Shown here one piece after another: positions 60,276 to 64,000 of a stretch of DNA of 64,000 nucleotides. Each line of letters begins with the position of its first letter. The first letter of the stretch is position 1. Origin of the DNA: Haliotis asinina (lineage: Eukaryota > Mollusca > Gastropoda > Lepetellida > Haliotidae); NCBI RefSeq assembly GCF_037392515.1, contig NC_090285.1, forward strand, positions 1,553,501 through 1,617,500, read 5' to 3'. A program made the translations under genes and the position numbers. A model generated the notes under the pieces. The model was not told where the DNA came from, made no database searches, and saw only the letters and a program-made list of their open reading frames with translations.

Positions 60276-60566
60276 CAGTAGTATGTGAGGAGTTCACAAA
60301 TAAGCATATGTACTAAATGCAAGCATCAGCATCAATGCGAATTCCGATGAGGCACTGCGTAGCCCAGTGTTGCTCTACAGAGCAGTAAATGTGGTTCATA
60401 CCCCCTTGTGTCCAGTGTGTCTCGCGCTCAGTCACATGAGATAATCTCTAAGAATGCTCGGATCTTTGCCGAGGCTTGTCACAAAACAGTATAGCAGTAA
60501 CTTGAGGCCTGAAAAGGTATATGATCATCCAGTGTTTTCTTACTGTTTTGTCCTTTGTGGTCATTA

Positions 60567-60712
60567 ATGAGTTAGTTTAGTTTTACGCCGCTTTTAGCTA
60601 TATTCCAACAATATCACTGCTAGCATGCAAAAAATGATGAGCTTCACGCATTGTGCCCATGACGGGAATCAAACCAGGGTCTTAGCGTGACGGGCGAACG
60701 CTGTAACCACTA
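60567..60712 (-). repeat. tRNA-derived SINE, inverted
   Basis: The reverse complement starts 'cttagtggttacagcgttcg' and 'cccgtcacgctaagaccctg', then a B-box-like 'ggtttgattccc' and the common SINE tail. Confidence 0.75.
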
Positions 60713-60769
60713 AGTTTGTGTGTTCAAATGTCAGTTTGACACCTCCCGACCTGCCCAGTTTACGCGTTA

Positions 60770-61165
60770 ACTAATGTGACAGTATAGTGGTCACATGTGG
60801 ACCAACTAGCGTGACAGTAGAGTGGTCACTTGTGGACCAGCTAGTGTGACAGTAGAGCGGTCACTTTTGGACCAACTAGTGTGATAGTAGAGTGGTCACT
60901 TGTTGACCAACTAGTGTGACAGTAGAGTGGTCACCTGTGGACCGGCTATAGTGTGACAGTAGAGTGGTCACTTGTGAACCAGCTGGTGTGACAGTAGAGT
61001 GGTCACCTGTGGACCAACTAGTGTGACAGTAGAGTGGTCACTTGTGGACCAGCTAGTGTGACAGTAGAGTGGTCACTTGTAGACCAACTCCGCCTCCATA
61101 TAGCTGGAATATTGCTGCGTGCGGTGTAAAACTAAACTCACTCAGTCAGTCACTGTGGACCAACT
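60770..61165. repeat. Minisatellite, 35-bp unit, about 10 copies, interrupted by a SINE piece
   Basis: Units 'gtgacagtagagtggtcact' plus 'tgtggaccaactagt'. A 60-bp inverted SINE end (61090-61152) lies inside the last units. Confidence 0.9.
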
Positions 61166-61639
61166 AGTGTGACTGCTATAAATATTTAATGAGTATTGAT
61201 ACATATTTATCTTACACATATATACACACACATTGTTTTCTAGAATGGCGTGACTTATACATTTGAGTACTACTCTTGTACCTGTTATCTGACCTGTCTG
61301 TTCACACGCTCATTCCCTCTCCATCACATGGCACATCAAAATACAGGGTGACCTGAGTACCAGACAGGTCCCCTCGTCGTCAGGTGCTATCAAACAATCT
61401 GTCCCCGAGGTATGGAAGTAATGAAAACACCAGCGTGACTCCTAGCGCACCTGTGTGTACAGAGTGACACTGGTAGTCTTTGTATCACTATATAATGTAA
61501 ATGAATATAAACCTAAAAGGTCAAATCTGTGGTTTACATATTTTCTTTGTATATCAACAATTACAACCACAGATATGTCCTTTGAAACATCTTGTGACAT
61601 TTTCTTGAACAAGAGTGTGTGAAGGACTATAGTTTCACG

Positions 61640-61760
61640 TCGCACCCAGTAATATACCAGGTATATGGCGGCCGTCTGTAGGATCAGACAACCTGCGCAA
61701 TTTTGAACCTGTGACAAGTGTCAGCCAAGTCAGCGGGCCCGACCACCCGATCCCGTTAAT
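61640..61760 (+). repeat. Abalone-type SINE, shortened copy
   Basis: 'gtatatggcggccgtctgta', then directly 'gatcagacaacctgcgcaat' and 'gaccacccgatcccgtt'; internally deleted. Confidence 0.75.
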
Positions 61761-62394
61761 GGAATGGCGCTGTATGTCAGACATCGGCCGATGCACTACA
61801 AACAATATCTATCATGCATGTAAAGGGACGTTGGCCGGGAGTTCTTATGTGTTTCGCCATAATGTGGTAATTGACAGAAATCATTTGCCTGTGTAATGTG
61901 TTTTGTCACCTTGAATAGTAGTTTAGACTGGCAGTGTGCATTTCGCTTTGTTCAGTGAATATATATTTACATTTGAATAAACTGTGGAAATTGTCTCTAG
62001 TGTCCTGTCACACAGTTTGCATAAACCTTCATTCAACGGGGTTTTCTGGACGCTTACGATGATATTGTGAAAATGACGCTGTGTGAGCTAGTGGCGTGAC
62101 AGACAGCCGAGGAACAAAATGTTTGAAGTTGTCAAACCTTTGTTCAGCAATGTTGCTGTGGATCAGCACCGTACATTGTCAGTATGAGGCAATTGTGTGC
62201 TATGTTCAGACCTATGCTACAACCATTTTGTCATCTGCAGTGACCCTGAGAATATTGAAGAACTGTAAAGGCATTTTGTACCACATCCATGGAGGTGACT
62301 ATTGTTCCTCAGCTTACATTTCGTCGCAACAAGTCCAGCATTGTGCGTGATTTTCACAATCTGGATATTCTCTGCCTTAGTGACCCCGCGATAC
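61761..62394. other. Non-coding, nothing firmly recognised
   Basis: Contains an AATAAA in a 'gaataaactgtggaaa' context (61975-61990) like the gene B 3' end, but no coding exon in front of it that I can support. Confidence 0.4.
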
Positions 62395-62715
62395 ACATAG
62401 TGACCATAGTGACCACTTAGTAACCAGTTGATACACAGTGACCATAGTGACCACTTAGTAACCAGTTGATACACAGTGACCATAGTGACCACTTAGTGAC
62501 CAGTTGATACACAGTGACCATAGTGACCACTTAGTGACCAGTTGATACACAGAGCGACCGTGCTCTGATCATGTAATGACCTCAAGATACACATTGTGAT
62601 CGTACAGTGACCACGTAGTGACCAGCTGATACACACAGTGACCATACAGTGACCACTTACTGACCAACTGATACACACAGTGACCATTCAGTGACCACTT
62701 ACTGACCAGTGATCA
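62395..62715. repeat. Minisatellite, about 38-bp unit, about 8 copies
   Basis: Units 'gatacacagtgaccatagtg' plus 'accacttagtgaccagtt' with drift toward the right end. Confidence 0.88.
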
Positions 62716-63014
62716 GTGACCCCGCCTACAACATGACGGTATGTGTGGTCAGAGGTATATACACAGCTAGCTACAAGAGCATGGCAGTTATTGCCTGTTA
62801 TGTCGCTGGCAAATACTAAGATCTTACCTACGCTTATAATAACACGTGTTTCCACGCGCCATTTAGCGACAGAGTATCGCGAAGTATTCTTTGACGAATC
62901 ATCATACCGACCGTTAAGGCGACTGTAACCCGTGAAAGTCCGGGTTAGCATCGATCTTCAGTAAATCATGTTTGGCGACTAGCGGGATCGTCCGGTAAAA
63001 ACTCCATTACTTAC

Positions 63015-63075
63015 AGACAGCTGCCATATAGATGGAATGTTGCTGTGTGCGGCATAAAACCAACTCACTCACTAA
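63015..63075 (-). repeat. Abalone-type SINE end fragment, inverted
   Basis: 'gctgccatatagatggaatg', then 'tgctgtgtgcggcataaaac', reverse complement of the SINE head. Confidence 0.7.
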
Positions 63076-63587
63076 AGCTATTGTATCTTGCTGCTGTTTA
63101 GATTATGTTTTCGTTGAAGGTTCTCGACATGCTGTAATTATTTATAGGAATGTGTGTGTGTTTAACGGTCTGGCGTTACGTTACATGTACATTTGACTGA
63201 AAAAGATATAACACAGTTGTCAATACTGAGTCAGTGCGGAGTAGCGAGTGTTCTGTCTAAATCATCACGAGACTCGCTATGTAAGGTGTTCGGAAGACAG
63301 GGGCTCGCTATGTATATGTGTAATACTCACTATGTAAGAATATAGATGTTATTAAGGAGGGCTCGCTTCATATGAGCAACACAAGTTATGCAACAGTGGG
63401 GTGTCCGTGATGACAGAGGTTCACTATGTGTAAGCAGCATACGAAATGTTGAAAGAGTCCGGTTTAACGAAGATGACTGGTGAAACAAATAAAACAATAA
63501 TATCAATACAGCTGCCTTGTGCCAAAACGTGAATGTGCAACCAACAGGTACACTGCCGTGTGTCATGCGCAACCCAAACTGAGTGAC

Positions 63588-63850
63588 TATAAATAGAACC
63601 ACGACATCTTGACTATGAATCATGGGAATGAAAGACACGCCCACCATGAAACTTCGAACATGCTTTGACCAATGGCAGTCGACAAGTGTGGGTATTCCCT
63701 GACTTTCGGGATTTTGCGTGACTGCAGTTTAAAGGAATCTGTTGAAAAAAGGAATGAGCAGAGGGCATAAATACGTCGATTTCGCTCAGTGTTTCCTTAA
63801 GCCAGAATCGTTCACGGACACAAGGCAAAGAACGCAACATACAGAGCAAG
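63588..63850 (+). promoter_or_regulatory. Paralogous promoter and leader exon, predicting a fourth gene to the right
   Basis: Same layout as 57081-57422: TATAAATAG at 63588, 'acgcccaccatgaaact', 'tgactttcgggattttgcgt', a second TATA-like box CATAAATAC at 63766, and a leader exon ending CAAG|GTAAGT at 63850. By analogy the coding exon should lie beyond the window edge. Confidence 0.6.
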
Positions 63851-63975
63851 GTAAGTGATGTGTCCTTGCTTGTATATTTGGATATGTTGTTTACAGGTTT
63901 GTTAGCACATATGTACACTGGCACCTCCGTAGAATCAGCACTTGCTCAGTTATCTTCTTGTGTGGTTTAATATTG

Positions 63976-64000
63976 CGGGGGCGGTGGGGTAGCCTAGTGG
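63976..64000 (+). repeat. Head of a tRNA-derived SINE, cut by the window end
   Basis: 'ggcggtggggtagcctagtg' is the typical tRNA-like start of this SINE family. Confidence 0.6.

Overview
This window is animal nuclear DNA, most likely from a marine gastropod and probably an abalone (Haliotis). That inference rests on several copies of a SINE-like repeat (key words 'tttagttttacgccgc', 'cagcaatattccagctat', 'gaccacccgatcccgtt') that I associate with abalone genomes. The genes have spliced introns, TATA boxes and AATAAA signals, and tandem repeats are abundant.

The left 46.6 kb is dominated by one minus-strand gene. Thirty-three exons between 46563 (start) and 3837 (stop) join with consistent splice phase throughout into a 2,207-residue protein. 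I recognise it as URB1 (nucleolar pre-ribosomal-associated protein 1, yeast Npa1/Urb1), a HEAT-like scaffold of 60S ribosomal subunit assembly. Its introns carry most of the mobile DNA. There are two DIRS-like tyrosine-recombinase retroelement fossils (14.85-17.47 kb and 26.4-33.97 kb) and two inverted copies of a non-autonomous TTAA-flanked DNA transposon (21.5-23.3 and 43.9-45.9 kb). There are also many minisatellites, including a 3.7-kb array of about 52 units of 72 bp. Several arrays begin at, or include copies of, a URB1 splice junction.

Left of URB1 (1-3836), candidate terminal exons of an unidentified plus-strand gene converge on it tail to tail. I do not recognise the product.

Right of URB1 (about 47-60 kb) is a cluster of three intact aerolysin-like (ETX/MTX2-type) host genes: A at 47525-48337 (+), B at 53544-54365 (-) and C at 58964-59725 (+). 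Each has its whole reading frame in one exon directly behind a splice acceptor. B and C, and less clearly A, have a promoter and non-coding first exon upstream. None shows a signal peptide. A and B begin with an N-myristoylation-like MGxxxS motif. A second copy of the gene C promoter and leader exon lies at 63588-63850 and predicts a fourth paralogue beyond the right edge. Between the genes lie PIF/Harbinger-like DNA transposon copies forming a 0.55-kb-arm palindrome, SINEs and minisatellites.

URB1 and gene A are divergently arranged about 1 kb apart. I see no functional link between ribosome assembly and the pore-forming-type genes. The latter look like a tandem family expansion of possible defence or endolysosomal proteins.
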